Assembly (NCBI GenBank): GCA_937912225.1
Contig: CALDOJ010000016.1
Location: 1-60,486, forward strand
Reading direction: 5' to 3'
Length of the DNA: 60,486 nt
Source: Candidatus Woesearchaeota archaeon
GTDB taxonomy: Archaea; Nanobdellota; Nanobdellia; Woesearchaeales; GCA-2686295
Shown: positions 12,001 through 17,435 of the stretch, in pieces
Position numbering within the stretch: the first letter of the stretch is position 1
How the letters are laid out: each line of letters begins with the position of its first letter
Translations under genes and position numbers: made by a program
Notes under the pieces: model-generated
The model's database searches: none
Told to the model about the DNA's origin: nothing
What the model saw: only the letters and a program-made list of their open reading frames with translations

Positions 12001-12563
12001 ACGCTTGTTGAATATTCTGTTGTTGGAGCACAAGCATTAGTTGTGTCTGTACAATAATATGTTTTGTTTATTCCGCTATATTGGGCTGCTCCAGCTGTAT
12101 CAACTGCTGTTAAACTAATTGATGTACTTGCATTAGTCCATCCGCTTGGAGCATTATCAGTAGTTGATGGTTTAGTTCTATCTATTCCGATTGTATAATT
12201 TGTTGCATTAAGATTTAATCCTGAAGTTGTGTTTATACATTGCACATACCAGCCAAAGTATCCTTCTGGAATTGTGTCATTTGCATAAAGAACAGTATTG
12301 GTGTTATTGTTGGTTGTAGTATTTGTTCCATAGTTTGTATTATTAATATATAATGTACAATTAGCATATGAATTATTTCCCGTGTAATTAAAACTGAATG
12401 CTATTGTGTCATTCGTTCCATTATTCCAAGTATTATTTAATGGTGATATAAGGCTTACTGTATCAATTGCTGCTGCTAATACGAAATAAGCAGAAGTTAT
12501 CAATACGGCTACGATTAATGTGATTAGTGCAATTCTCCGTCCTAAATTAGTCTTAGTTTGCAT
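3012..12563 (-). CDS. Giant (3,183-residue) Ig-like-repeat surface protein with C-terminal membrane anchor
   Basis: Residues 1-30 form a signal peptide: basic start NLGRR, a hydrophobic core, then VLAAA. Nearly all the rest is extracellular beta-rich repeats, many with the pattern CSLYIDG...W...C.D and TAP-type linkers, plus fibronectin-III-like units (YYFNVKA). It is extremely rich in N-x-S/T sequons, so heavy N-glycosylation is likely. Near the C-terminus come a PGF-pre-PGF-like domain, a Gly/Ser linker, four Cys-rich units of the form E.GvDCGG.C..C, and one membrane helix at about 3028-3050. The last ~130 residues are cytoplasmic: a short coiled coil and two helical repeats ending SGFSNAKVEPVM and QGIEEALINEAM. 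A GGTGA SD lies nine bases before ATG, inside the overlapping HTH gene. Likely an adhesin or cell-surface stalk; the ligand is unknown. Confidence 0.9.
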   Translation of the reverse strand: MQTKTNLGRRIALITLIVAVLITSAYFVLAAAIDTVSLISPLNNTWNNGTNDTIAFSFNYTGNNSYANCTLYINNTNYGTNTTTNNNTNTVLYANDTIPEGYFGWYVQCINTTSGLNLNATNYTIGIDRTKPSTTDNAPSGWTNASTSISLTAVDTAGAAQYSGINKTYYCTDTTNACAPTTEYSTSVSIATEGTSYIRYYSTDNATNNETVNSATIQIDTVDPAILIESPENDTTTNDDLVNITFNVTDALSTTLNCSLYIDGTINQTNSSVANATTTQFNISSFAEGTHTWYIQCKDAANNTNNTETRTILTDRTAPTTTNNAPGVWTPNNVSITLTASDVNGALTVSGVNKTYYCNDTTNTCNPTTEYTVPINFSSEGINYLRYYSSDNATNNETINSINISIDRTVPATLIEGPANNTKTNNNPVNITFNVTDALSTTLNCSLYIDGTINQTNSSVANATTSLFQITSFAEGEHTWYLNCTDSANNSNTTESRTILADRTAPTTTDDASSGWINYTPYPSINLTRNDSNGVLNVSGINKTYYCINATANNCTPNTIYTIPITPALEGNNTLRYYTTDLAGNNATIVNKSLLYDYTDPIITINSPSTPANNSVFTDNNTIEFLLNGVSDNVDETMACSLYLDGSSISTQTVTEGSSKSYSYTVTTDGNHSWYFLCKDDAQNSAVSTTRYFNVSVASHKPVIWIASNLTSASTVNVYGYANKTNSNITVYAVQNNTINTNNSLSNISSTRVGQTTITRTGSIGDSYIFINKTTATGFHVGNYTELVGHQNDYLIRYNITGVEDFPNEYKLNISPNLAGAITVDTIAYAYNESKPTGWFNITVQLSTGLNNLSAIAKRFGNAGPESDYLYIYRDITQPSADLTLVTNYTTNTPNIQFQITDNYAVNTSTVIVNVSNSTTTRLFNGTDVTCTSLPSCNVSISLSDGYYNVSVIINDTIGNTNTSAKKAFLVSSQAPVVSLESPANNYSEDKTRNITLQFNVSDSYDTSLACNLYLDGVLNTSVNATNDTTISLNLTNLVDKNYYWNLSCTNDLGLIGNSSTRMFTMSNNPSQAMIQAEYNIVYNNSLNIIGFVNKTGSSINITVQQGLDTAITNGNSEAGINSKEIYSATTRNVEMTSGSNYFHVLKEEGTYFNATDQGELGIYVEFETHYRDNFLRYEVSNVTDYGSASYVRVYLNETLDQTIPVGTIVKSYNSSHPNGWFNITIENLFSGLNNITAIGYRQGLTGTVSNATTAYLDSTSPKINFSTVSNYSNSNVFTINFSVSDDYSLNMSTLLLNISNSTGNNTYHKISSSVAYSGWIFGNNVSCSGTSALQNCNLTLNLTDGYYNITGFVNDTAGSQNISTKLDFKVNTIVPNVTLVSPADNVILDVSRNISFQFNVTDDFDSLLACNIYFNGYLNTSINATVGAITSINLTNIIDQSLDWKIACTSDEGLVGNSSTRRFTTSNTPNKAILQSLAEVINSNTTNLIGYIGKNNTLVNATVTQGELIARVFTNLSTQSSTLNITTTTMRQAVSSGDSCFYVNKTENSSFASGWVEFANHNRTNFERYNITNQTNDWGEGANALYVQVCLSENLTSDVPTNTSISVYDTQYPKGWFNITIDNLFSGYNNITVIGTRYGLTGIVSDQLTIYSDLTAPSINISAIPNYTTTDSITINFTISDNYKINESSLLVNITNTTGSQYHKIAGSLLYNGTLNFSENISCSGTDAMKTCSLSLTLADGSHNLTFTVSDDVGQSNTTTKLNFTKDSNAPDAPIITDQGVTTSSNILYANWSNQSNLNRFEYSIGSKAYSTEGYNDVINWTSVNLSTNVTTTALNLTAGTIYYFNVKAVDEFENYNISSSNGIVYEDTTPPVFNSLTINNGVYWSNSLSELGSTWNFTDLETGISYYKYAIGTAQYPVAGWNSTKSQTDVLTAGANISGLILVQGEEYYVNVKAFNNYSYSNSSSVWFSSSAIMIDAVDPVNGSLSYPVGDLTAPSIVLTYGTGVDVLSGINKAEIRKKTSNLSQQGQCGAYSSAIVETNVSLTTATGTSTKTITGLQDGTCYKFELWVYDIAGNVVVYTSGNQAFNVTVDTSNPTLAIVDDQGDIIGSTTLSFNWSNGIDLDSGISHYQYSLGTAAGSTDMLTWTTTTSQAVTLPGLNLTDETIYYLNVKAFNNLGTASSVVSSNGIIYLDTVTPVALSISSVSNDTDASNNYYDLTSGNTTQINLTGEAGLTCVWSYYDIDYTEPGQGSYNYSSYCSGGSSGEYNCTATNITEGNWNIYVVCQDTAGNKQRSDQNTEITFIKENQAPVINITSPDNNSLVNAILIATATITDVSSYSAYYELTEYNSGALALTSTISDLNNISLNLSSLEGAFTFTIYANDSFNQSSNKSIILIIDNSVPSINLVLNPNRNYFGTNFNISLRATLFKNMTYNITNSSGANVNSSTNTTSANISTWTKTINITSLSDGLYNISVRAMNNNSNISTDSELIYLDTVYPNYFNAKQTPNATIYDNDTVYLYMYWEEVVGLDSVWVMHNANGSYVNTTATQVSGDEIYEYANRWRVAIPTYELDAGQTITYTWYARDLAWNTKNNSPQTLSITNRMPNITTENLSEAWVDVRYTALVRFTDLDSHNDSSYTCSVDGPADMNISYQSNNVCLLTWDDPDMNRTINISVNDSIWTYNKTFNLSVEGTQVETNTFNSSHSITFQYYRAGVLIDSGSASSTDSELNFTLPANENYTVKYKIQKLIVSATNVNISDITSMDIFFRKLNSDNIANANQSIGSSNTYVPLEAYALEMTASSSLNYSIAFNYSSYGVSTSQLVIFKYEYDPSTGVINYANGSILNTTIDSASTLILATVNNFSVFILTQDTSSTEVVNNGGGSGSSGGSSGGSSGGGWYNPPATETCSDNITNQDEIGVDCGGVCDACISCHDGIQNQGETGIDCGGSLCPACNIATCTDNLLNGGETGVDCGGSCIPCPGCNNNYLDEGEEGVDCGGVCINDCGPDIIFEEKIIEMPVPVDKTPNYIWLIIGGLVVLGGAGAVVIQSQGHSKLQKAENTIVQEKMHIDQLEQEEVDVLNRYIYRYLSEGLSHDDIKSQLVQSGFSNAKVEPVMAAVLRDQKINDIQDYLNEYRGQGHKDEDLRNWMLQQGIEEALINEAMLRPSKSELDSGLKDSDKPQF
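11170..11841. repeat. Near-identical 111-bp internal repeat in the adhesin gene (11170-11280 and 11731-11841)
   Basis: The two copies differ at one base by eye (ccAtctatg versus ccGtctatg) and are 561 bp apart, exactly 187 codons, so the frame is kept. They encode the same Ig-like segment (NITFNVTDALSTTLNCSLYI and following residues). Flanking repeat units are clearly related in protein but diverged in DNA, so this pair looks like a recent duplication or gene-conversion tract. Confidence 0.9.
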
Positions 12564-12741
12564 GGTTCACATTCACCATCAAGGCAGTGCCTATTTTGGT
12601 AACCTCCAATAATTCATTGTACATTTTTATTAAGTCGCGAACAGTCCCCATTTCAATATTAAAATGTTTAGAAATTGCGGTATAGGTCTGATTAGGGCTA
12701 TTCTTCAAGAAATTCAATAATTCGTCTCTGTTTGGTATTAT
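12553..12741 (-). CDS. Small helix-turn-helix protein overlapping the adhesin start; apparent AUA start codon
   Basis: This frame encodes about 62 residues beginning IPNRDELLNFLKNSPNQ and continuing TYTAISKHFNIEMGTVRDLI. It aligns well with a helix-turn-helix (FLK then ten residues to the Ile of helix 2, then recognition helix MGTVRDLIKMYNELL). No ATG, GTG or usefully placed TTG exists in frame; TGA 12750-12748 closes the frame upstream. GGTGAC (12752-12747) followed by a five-base spacer points to ATA 12741-12739 as the start. Its stop TAA lies inside the first codons of the adhesin gene, an 11-bp overlap, so translation is probably coupled. It probably regulates the adhesin or itself. A GTG in the SD opens only a 17-codon decoy frame. 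Confidence 0.6.
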   Translation of the reverse strand: MIPNRDELLNFLKNSPNQTYTAISKHFNIEMGTVRDLIKMYNELLEVTKIGTALMVNVNHAN

Positions 12742-12796
12742 TTTCTGTCACCGCGACTAATTTATTTGATATCAAGTGTAAACGCTTATTTTCGCT

Positions 12797-12814
12797 CTTC
12801 TTTACTTAAAGAAG
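12797..12814. promoter_or_regulatory. Inverted repeat upstream of the HTH-adhesin genes
   Basis: CTTCTTTA-CT-TAAAGAAG is a perfect eight-base inverted repeat about 46 bp before the SD of the small HTH gene. A TATA-like tract (ATTATATATAAAG on the plus strand, readable on both strands) lies at about 12885-12898. The repeat would then fall in the 5' leader or act as an operator for the HTH protein. The rest of the 165-bp gap up to the M50 gene shows nothing else. Confidence 0.4.
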
Positions 12815-12905
12815 CTTGAAATGGCTTTCTTTTACTTATTTATGCTTGATAACAAAACAGCTGTAGAATAATTTTTGATTTAATTATATATAAAGTTTTC
12901 GGTGT

Positions 12906-13478
12906 TTAAAGAAGACTAAACAAAGCACTAAAGAAATGAGATCCATCAAAACCTGGTATTGGAAGCATATTAAAAATTGCTAAAAATAAAGAAATTCTAC
13001 CCATTGGAACAAGAATCTTATAGTACTTCTTATTAACTAAACTATTTTTCACTAAAATCCAACAAGCAAACCAAATTAAGAAATTCATAAAAGGACCTGC
13101 AACTGAAACTAACGAACTTTGAAGTGCTGGGAGCGGAGAATGAGACACATATCCTCCAACAAAGAAAATGAACGGAAACTTAATTAATTTAAGAATTACA
13201 ACAACAAGATACATACCATAAGGAGCATGAAGAACTGCAGTTGCACCAAAACCCATAGCAACAAATTTATGAGCTAATTCATGAAGAACAATAGCTGGTG
13301 AAGCAATCATAGCTGCGAATTTAGTATTCTCCCAAACAGAATGTCTATTAATACTGAAATACTTAACAGGATTATGAACATCATAAGTTAAAGGTTTTTT
13401 AAGATAATCGGAGAAAATATAGCCTATTGCTAAAGTCATTACAATAATATCAAATATTTCAATAGGTGTTATAAACAT
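12906..13478 (-). CDS. Site-2-protease-like (M50 family) membrane metalloprotease
   Basis: An intramembrane zinc protease candidate of 190 residues. The HExxH motif is HELAH at residues 66-70 in a hydrophobic helix, and the second M50 signature NxxPxxxxDG is NMLPIPGFDG near residue 172. The His pair, Glu and Asp needed for zinc binding and catalysis are therefore present. Four to five membrane segments are visible and there is no PDZ domain. It starts two bases after the stop of the upstream membrane-anchored gene, so the two form an operon, and that protein is a possible substrate or partner (inference only). Confidence 0.85.
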   Translation of the reverse strand: MFITPIEIFDIIVMTLAIGYIFSDYLKKPLTYDVHNPVKYFSINRHSVWENTKFAAMIASPAIVLHELAHKFVAMGFGATAVLHAPYGMYLVVVILKLIKFPFIFFVGGYVSHSPLPALQSSLVSVAGPFMNFLIWFACWILVKNSLVNKKYYKILVPMGRISLFLAIFNMLPIPGFDGSHFFSALFSLL

Positions 13479-13480
13479 TT

Positions 13481-14119
13481 TTAATTACAGCAAAGAATGT
13501 TGGTATAACCTGTTTCGACAACATCCATGTTTCCTTCAGAATATGAATTGCTAATAGTTCTAACTCTAACACTACAATCATCGAAGTAGTTATCTACAAT
13601 TTTAAATTGAAGATCTCCTTGTTGATAGTTAGAAGTGATAACTTGATTGGAAGTTAAACAAGATGAGTAACCTGCTTTTTTACAAGCATCATTGCCTGTT
13701 AAACCTTTAATAACTTGATAATTGCTATTGTCTTTATTAGCCCAATTACATGAGAGTTTAGTTTCAAGTGCGATTTGTCCAGTAGCTAAACCACCAATTG
13801 AACGTTTATTATTTCCATTTTCAACAACTATAACTCTTGCATCGCCAACTTTTCGATTTAGAAATTTTTTGAAAACAGAAGTTTTTTTCTCAATCTCAAT
13901 AGGTTTTAATAAAGCTTCTGCAGAAACAGTCTTAACTTCCTCTCTAGAACTAATAATATCTAAAAATTTGTTAATAGAATCGCTTGCACCCTCACTTTGA
14001 ACTACATTTCCTGAAATGGTAGTTAATCCTGGATTAACTTTCATTACAATTGCAAATATGAAGAAAGCTACTACTAAAAAGAAAAATAATGAATGTAAAT
14101 CATGTTCATGTTTTGTCAC
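13481..14119 (-). CDS. Membrane-anchored extracytoplasmic protein of unknown function
   Basis: A short basic/His-rich N-terminus (TKHEHDLHS) is followed by one membrane helix and about 175 residues that should lie outside the cell. These include a Ser/Glu-rich linker and a C-terminal part with Cys in NDACKKAGYSSC, DDCSV and ILCCN, suggesting disulfides. The start is GTG 14119: GGTGGT ends four bases before it. A longer frame from GTG 14128 would place this SD inside the gene. It overlaps nothing and feeds directly into the M50 protease gene. No family recognised. Confidence 0.7.
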   Translation of the reverse strand: MTKHEHDLHSLFFFLVVAFFIFAIVMKVNPGLTTISGNVVQSEGASDSINKFLDIISSREEVKTVSAEALLKPIEIEKKTSVFKKFLNRKVGDARVIVVENGNNKRSIGGLATGQIALETKLSCNWANKDNSNYQVIKGLTGNDACKKAGYSSCLTSNQVITSNYQQGDLQFKIVDNYFDDCSVRVRTISNSYSEGNMDVVETGYTNILCCN

Positions 14120-14173
14120 TGGCACCACCCTTTCTACTTATTTAGACGGCAGTTGTATATAAATATTACGTTT

Positions 14174-14701
14174 TTACTCATACATTTTTAGATGTTCTTT
14201 TGTGTTAGCAAACTTTTTTGCAAAATTTGTGTGTAAATAATTTGGATCGATGTTTCCTTTAAATTTTTGAATTCTTGGCAAATCTAATCTATCTGCATCC
14301 CACATTACTTCTGGAACAAGTATATTTATGTCAGAATTAGTTTTATAATTACTAACAACTGGGTAACCTCCTAACTCTGGTTCATAATTCTGATGATTAT
14401 TTACTGTGAACAAAATTGTTTTTAAATCCAAAAAAGGGAACAATTGGTGGATTTCTTGTTTAAATATTTCTGCTGAACGAATTCCATGTTCATCATCTTT
14501 GGAGTCATCAACTCGTCCTATATCATGAAAATATAGTGCTGCAAGAATATCTAAATGGTGTGTTTTGTTTATTTTTTCTTCTAAAATTATTCTTTTACCA
14601 TAGTTTACAACTCTTTTTACATGTTCAAAACCATGATCTTTTAAGTCTTTATTAGACATTATTTCTTTTGCAATGTCATACATTCTTTTTTCAAAATTCA
14701 T
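14174..14701 (-). CDS. HD-domain phosphohydrolase
   Basis: The 175-residue protein has the metal ligands of the HD superfamily: His in HGFEHVKRV, the HD pair in AALYFHDIGR, a further His in DDEHGIRS, NNHQNY, and Asp in WDADRLDLPR. Such enzymes cleave phosphomonoesters or phosphodiesters of nucleotides. Its start overlaps by 11 bp the end of the preceding unknown gene on the same strand, so the two are translationally coupled. The substrate cannot be told. Length fits single-domain HD proteins. Confidence 0.85.
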   Translation of the reverse strand: MNFEKRMYDIAKEIMSNKDLKDHGFEHVKRVVNYGKRIILEEKINKTHHLDILAALYFHDIGRVDDSKDDEHGIRSAEIFKQEIHQLFPFLDLKTILFTVNNHQNYEPELGGYPVVSNYKTNSDINILVPEVMWDADRLDLPRIQKFKGNIDPNYLHTNFAKKFANTKEHLKMYE

Positions 14702-15656
14702 TTTTTTTTACCTCGTAACAATTTATCGGAAGATATTTGCTGGTATTTCTTCCAAAAACATTTTGATCTCCAAAAATTCCGTGCATAAAATATTCATTTT
14801 TTTTTAATATTTCAGTCTCAATAGTATTTTGTCTTCTATCAAAAATATTTGTTTTGTAAATATCTAAAAGAAAAAATCTTTGTTCTAAACCTAAAAAACT
14901 GTGTTCTTCTAAATTGAATGGCAAACCTTTAATGTACATTTCATGTAAATCAATTCCTTGAACTCTTAATGTACTATAATCAATAATTACTTCAGTTTCT
15001 TTTTTTTGAAACTCTGTAATTTTAAAATCTTGTTCATCATTATTGTAATCTAAATCTATTGCAGTATTTGCAATTAATTCAATGCTCTCGCTTTCAATTA
15101 ACTTGTATGGAATGTGAATCCCGATCAATAGAACTCTATCTTGTTCATTTCTATATGCTTGATGAATCTGTAAAGCATCATTAACTAAATTAAATACTGG
15201 CAATCCATCAACAACTCTTTCTTGTGGTTGAGTTATAAAACGTTGATCTTTTTTTTGAATAGCTCTTTTTTTTAGATATTCTCTGTTTTCATATAATTGA
15301 AGAATTCTTTCTTGTTCATAATTAGGTATTGATAATCCTTGATTATGAACTGTTTCGTGTATTCTTGCTATTGTTGGGAAACGAATGGTTCTGTAAACAG
15401 TAAGATGATCTTTTTTTTTAAGTTTTTGTAGGTTTGATATGATGTTTAATCCTTTAATGCTGTTTAATTCAGGGCAAAGAGGTTTAAGAGATGATTCTTC
15501 AAAGTGTAAATCGCTAATTAAATCTTTATTTTCATATAATAATTTATTTTTAATTTCAATGGGTAAGTGATTGTTAGTAGTTAAATTTCCACTAAGTTCT
15601 TTTGTACTTTGTTCCCATCTATTGAGAAGTTCAGTTAAATTAGTTGTTTTTATCAT
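14691..15656 (-). CDS. Uncharacterised protein, possibly ADP-ribosyltransferase-like fold
   Basis: A 321-residue soluble protein without signal or membrane segment. I do not recognise a family with confidence. Three features recall the R-S-E type of the ADP-ribosyltransferase fold: LTVYRTIRF (a strand with Arg, about residue 85), a later beta strand LLIGIHIPYKLI, and an E-x-E pair in KKETEVIIDYSTLRV followed by MYIKGLPF. The middle S/T motif is not clear, so this is a hint only. It is coupled by overlap to an HD hydrolase and diverges from the AbrB-PhoU gene across a shared promoter region. Confidence 0.55.
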   Translation of the reverse strand: MIKTTNLTELLNRWEQSTKELSGNLTTNNHLPIEIKNKLLYENKDLISDLHFEESSLKPLCPELNSIKGLNIISNLQKLKKKDHLTVYRTIRFPTIARIHETVHNQGLSIPNYEQERILQLYENREYLKKRAIQKKDQRFITQPQERVVDGLPVFNLVNDALQIHQAYRNEQDRVLLIGIHIPYKLIESESIELIANTAIDLDYNNDEQDFKITEFQKKETEVIIDYSTLRVQGIDLHEMYIKGLPFNLEEHSFLGLEQRFFLLDIYKTNIFDRRQNTIETEILKKNEYFMHGIFGDQNVFGRNTSKYLPINCYEVKKNEF

Positions 15657-15708
15657 TATCTAATAGTATCAATCATATCTTTTATATTTTATTCATATTA
15701 ATCATACG

Positions 15709-15720
15709 AAAAGTATATAA
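15709..15720 (+). promoter_or_regulatory. TATA box for the AbrB-PhoU gene
   Basis: AGTATATAAATA is a strong archaeal TATA element preceded by purines (cgaaa, BRE-like). It lies about 25-35 bp before ATG 15745, placing the transcript start at or next to the ATG. This supports leaderless translation from ATG 15745 rather than from the in-frame TTG at 15727. Confidence 0.7.
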
Positions 15721-15744
15721 ATAAGTTTGATTTTATGTTTATTA

Positions 15745-16662
15745 ATGAAAAGAAGAATAATCAAACAACAAACAGCATATACTCTCACTTTACCTATTAA
15801 TTGGATTAGAGATCATAATATTAAACCAAAAGATGAAGTTGATATAGAAGAAGAATCAGACTCTCTAATTGTTAGAACAAAAAAACAGCTTAAAACAGAA
15901 GAAGTATCTTTATCTTTAGAAAAAAGCACTTTTGATTATTATAGAATTATGATTGAAAATCATTATCTTAAAGGATATGATGTTATTAATGTAACTTTTG
16001 AAGATGAAAAAGCATTTTCAATTATTCAACAAACAGTATCTAATCTAATAGGGTTTGAAATATTGGACCAAAAAGAGCGTTTTTGTAAGATAGGTTCAAC
16101 TTCGCTTCCTTCAACAGAGCAATTCACTACATTATTGGGTCGATGTTTTAATATCCTCACTTTCACTCAAGAAACCATTAAAGAAGATCTTAACAAATTA
16201 ACGTTTCAAAAATTAACTGAAATTGAAGCTCAAAGTGATGATGTAAGAAGATTTCTACTTTTTTGTGAACGAACATTGCATAAAACATCGCTGACAACAC
16301 GAAGAGATGAAAGTTTCATGCATCTTCTTTTAGAAAGACTTAATTTAATTGAACATAATTATTATTATTTATACAAAAAGTTATCTTCAATTAAACAATT
16401 TAAAATTAGAACTGAAGTAAAAGAGCTATATAATCAAGCAACAAACATGTTTAATATGTTTAAAGAAATGTTTCATAGAAAAGATCTTAAGAATTTCGCA
16501 GAAATAAATACTCTTTGGGAGAAAATATATTTCAAAGAAGGACATAAACTTATGAATAACTGTAATGAAGAAGAATCTATTGTATTATATCATTCAATGC
16601 ATTTGTCAAAATTGATATTTCTAATTTCTCAACCAAACTTTATAATGCTTAAAATAGAATAA
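15745..16662 (+). CDS. AbrB-type DNA-binding domain fused to PhoU-like helical domain
   Basis: Residues 1-45 (MKRRIIKQQTAYTLTLPINW, then KPKDEVDIEEESDSLIV) match the swapped-hairpin SpoVT/AbrB domain typical of archaeal phosphate-type regulators. The remaining ~250 residues are helical and resemble the PhoU-like region usually fused to it. Such proteins are predicted transcription regulators linked to phosphate or metal uptake. No transporter is nearby, so the target is not evident. It is divergent from the unknown 321-residue gene. About 305 residues is near the usual length. Confidence 0.8.
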   Translation: MKRRIIKQQTAYTLTLPINWIRDHNIKPKDEVDIEEESDSLIVRTKKQLKTEEVSLSLEKSTFDYYRIMIENHYLKGYDVINVTFEDEKAFSIIQQTVSNLIGFEILDQKERFCKIGSTSLPSTEQFTTLLGRCFNILTFTQETIKEDLNKLTFQKLTEIEAQSDDVRRFLLFCERTLHKTSLTTRRDESFMHLLLERLNLIEHNYYYLYKKLSSIKQFKIRTEVKELYNQATNMFNMFKEMFHRKDLKNFAEINTLWEKIYFKEGHKLMNNCNEEESIVLYHSMHLSKLIFLISQPNFIMLKIE

Positions 16663-16704
16663 TTTATTTTGATATGGTTTCTGGATAGAAAAATATAAAT
16701 ATTA

Positions 16705-16724
16705 AAACCGATAATAATCGGTTT
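16705..16724. promoter_or_regulatory. Perfect palindrome abutting the Bat-type HTH gene start
   Basis: AAACCGATAATAATCGGTTT has eight-base arms around AATA and ends at the base before ATG 16725. A TATA-like AAATATAAAT lies at 16691-16700. The palindrome therefore covers the expected transcript start, the position of a repressor operator. A related site follows the gene at 17384. Confidence 0.7.
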
Positions 16725-17390
16725 ATGTGGGTTGCAAAGTTTAAATTTAAAGATGATGAAGATGTTTATTCTCCTTTGTGTGTGAAATATAAAATTGATT
16801 TTTTTGCAGATCCGAATACTAATTTTATTAAAGATAGAAAGATTAATTTAATTGTTTCTGGAATAATTTCTGGTTCTGAAACAAATAAGAAAACATTTGT
16901 TGAAAGCTTAAAAAAAGATTCCAGAGTTAAGGAAATTCAACAACATCATGATTTTTTATTTATTCGTGCAGTGCATTCTGCTTCTAGAGAGGCAAGGGCT
17001 GAGATAAAAATATTTTATAATCCTCAATATATTCGGATAAAACCTGTTCATGTTGCTAGTAATGGTTGGGAATACTGGGAGGTTGCATGTCTTGATAGGG
17101 GTGAGTTGAATAAATTAGTTCGAGCAGCGATTAAACATTATCATGGGGTGTTGACTTCTATAAAAGAAGAGAAAATAAAATCTGTTGCTGGCTTTGAATT
17201 AACTCCTGCTCTTTCTGAAAAACAACTTGAAGCAATAAGTTTTGCTTACAAAGAAGGATATTATACTTATCCTCGTTCTTTAACGATTCCTGCACTTGCA
17301 AAGATGAAAAATAAGGCTTATGCAACATTTCAAGAACATATGCGAAAAGCAGAGAATAAATTAATAAATTATTTCTTGAAATACCGGTAA
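16725..17390 (+). CDS. Bat-type HTH (HTH_10) transcription regulator
   Basis: The C-terminal ~60 residues (TPALSEKQLEAISFAYKEGY, then TYPRSLTIPALAKM and FQEHMRKAENKLINYFL) match the bacterio-opsin-activator HTH_10 domain. The N-terminal ~150 residues form a mixed alpha/beta region, presumably a sensor, with no clear ligand motif. The gene is monocistronic in appearance and probably leaderless, since its TATA lies about 30 bp before ATG. A perfect palindrome touches its start codon and a related one sits across its stop, so self-regulation and control of the next gene are likely (inference). Confidence 0.85.
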   Translation: MWVAKFKFKDDEDVYSPLCVKYKIDFFADPNTNFIKDRKINLIVSGIISGSETNKKTFVESLKKDSRVKEIQQHHDFLFIRAVHSASREARAEIKIFYNPQYIRIKPVHVASNGWEYWEVACLDRGELNKLVRAAIKHYHGVLTSIKEEKIKSVAGFELTPALSEKQLEAISFAYKEGYYTYPRSLTIPALAKMKNKAYATFQEHMRKAENKLINYFLKYR

Positions 17391-17397
17391 TTATCGG
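17384..17397. promoter_or_regulatory. Second palindromic site, between the HTH regulator and SDR genes
   Basis: CCGGTAATTATCGG resembles the core CCGATAATAATCGG of the palindrome at 16705-16724 (CCG-R-TAAT-N-ATCGG). It spans the stop codon of the regulator and lies about 40 bp before the SDR start, just upstream of its TATA-like TTCTATATTT. Confidence 0.55.
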
Positions 17398-17435
17398 CTA
17401 AAATTATTTATTCTATATTTGGTTACCTTCCATAA

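Noticed and set aside
12700..12751. GTG frame of 17 codons in the leader of the HTH gene, or a frameshift joining it to the HTH frame
   Set aside because: The HTH frame alone gives the right spacing between helix 1 and helix 2; joining the GTG frame would add one residue. GTG is part of the GGTGAC SD.
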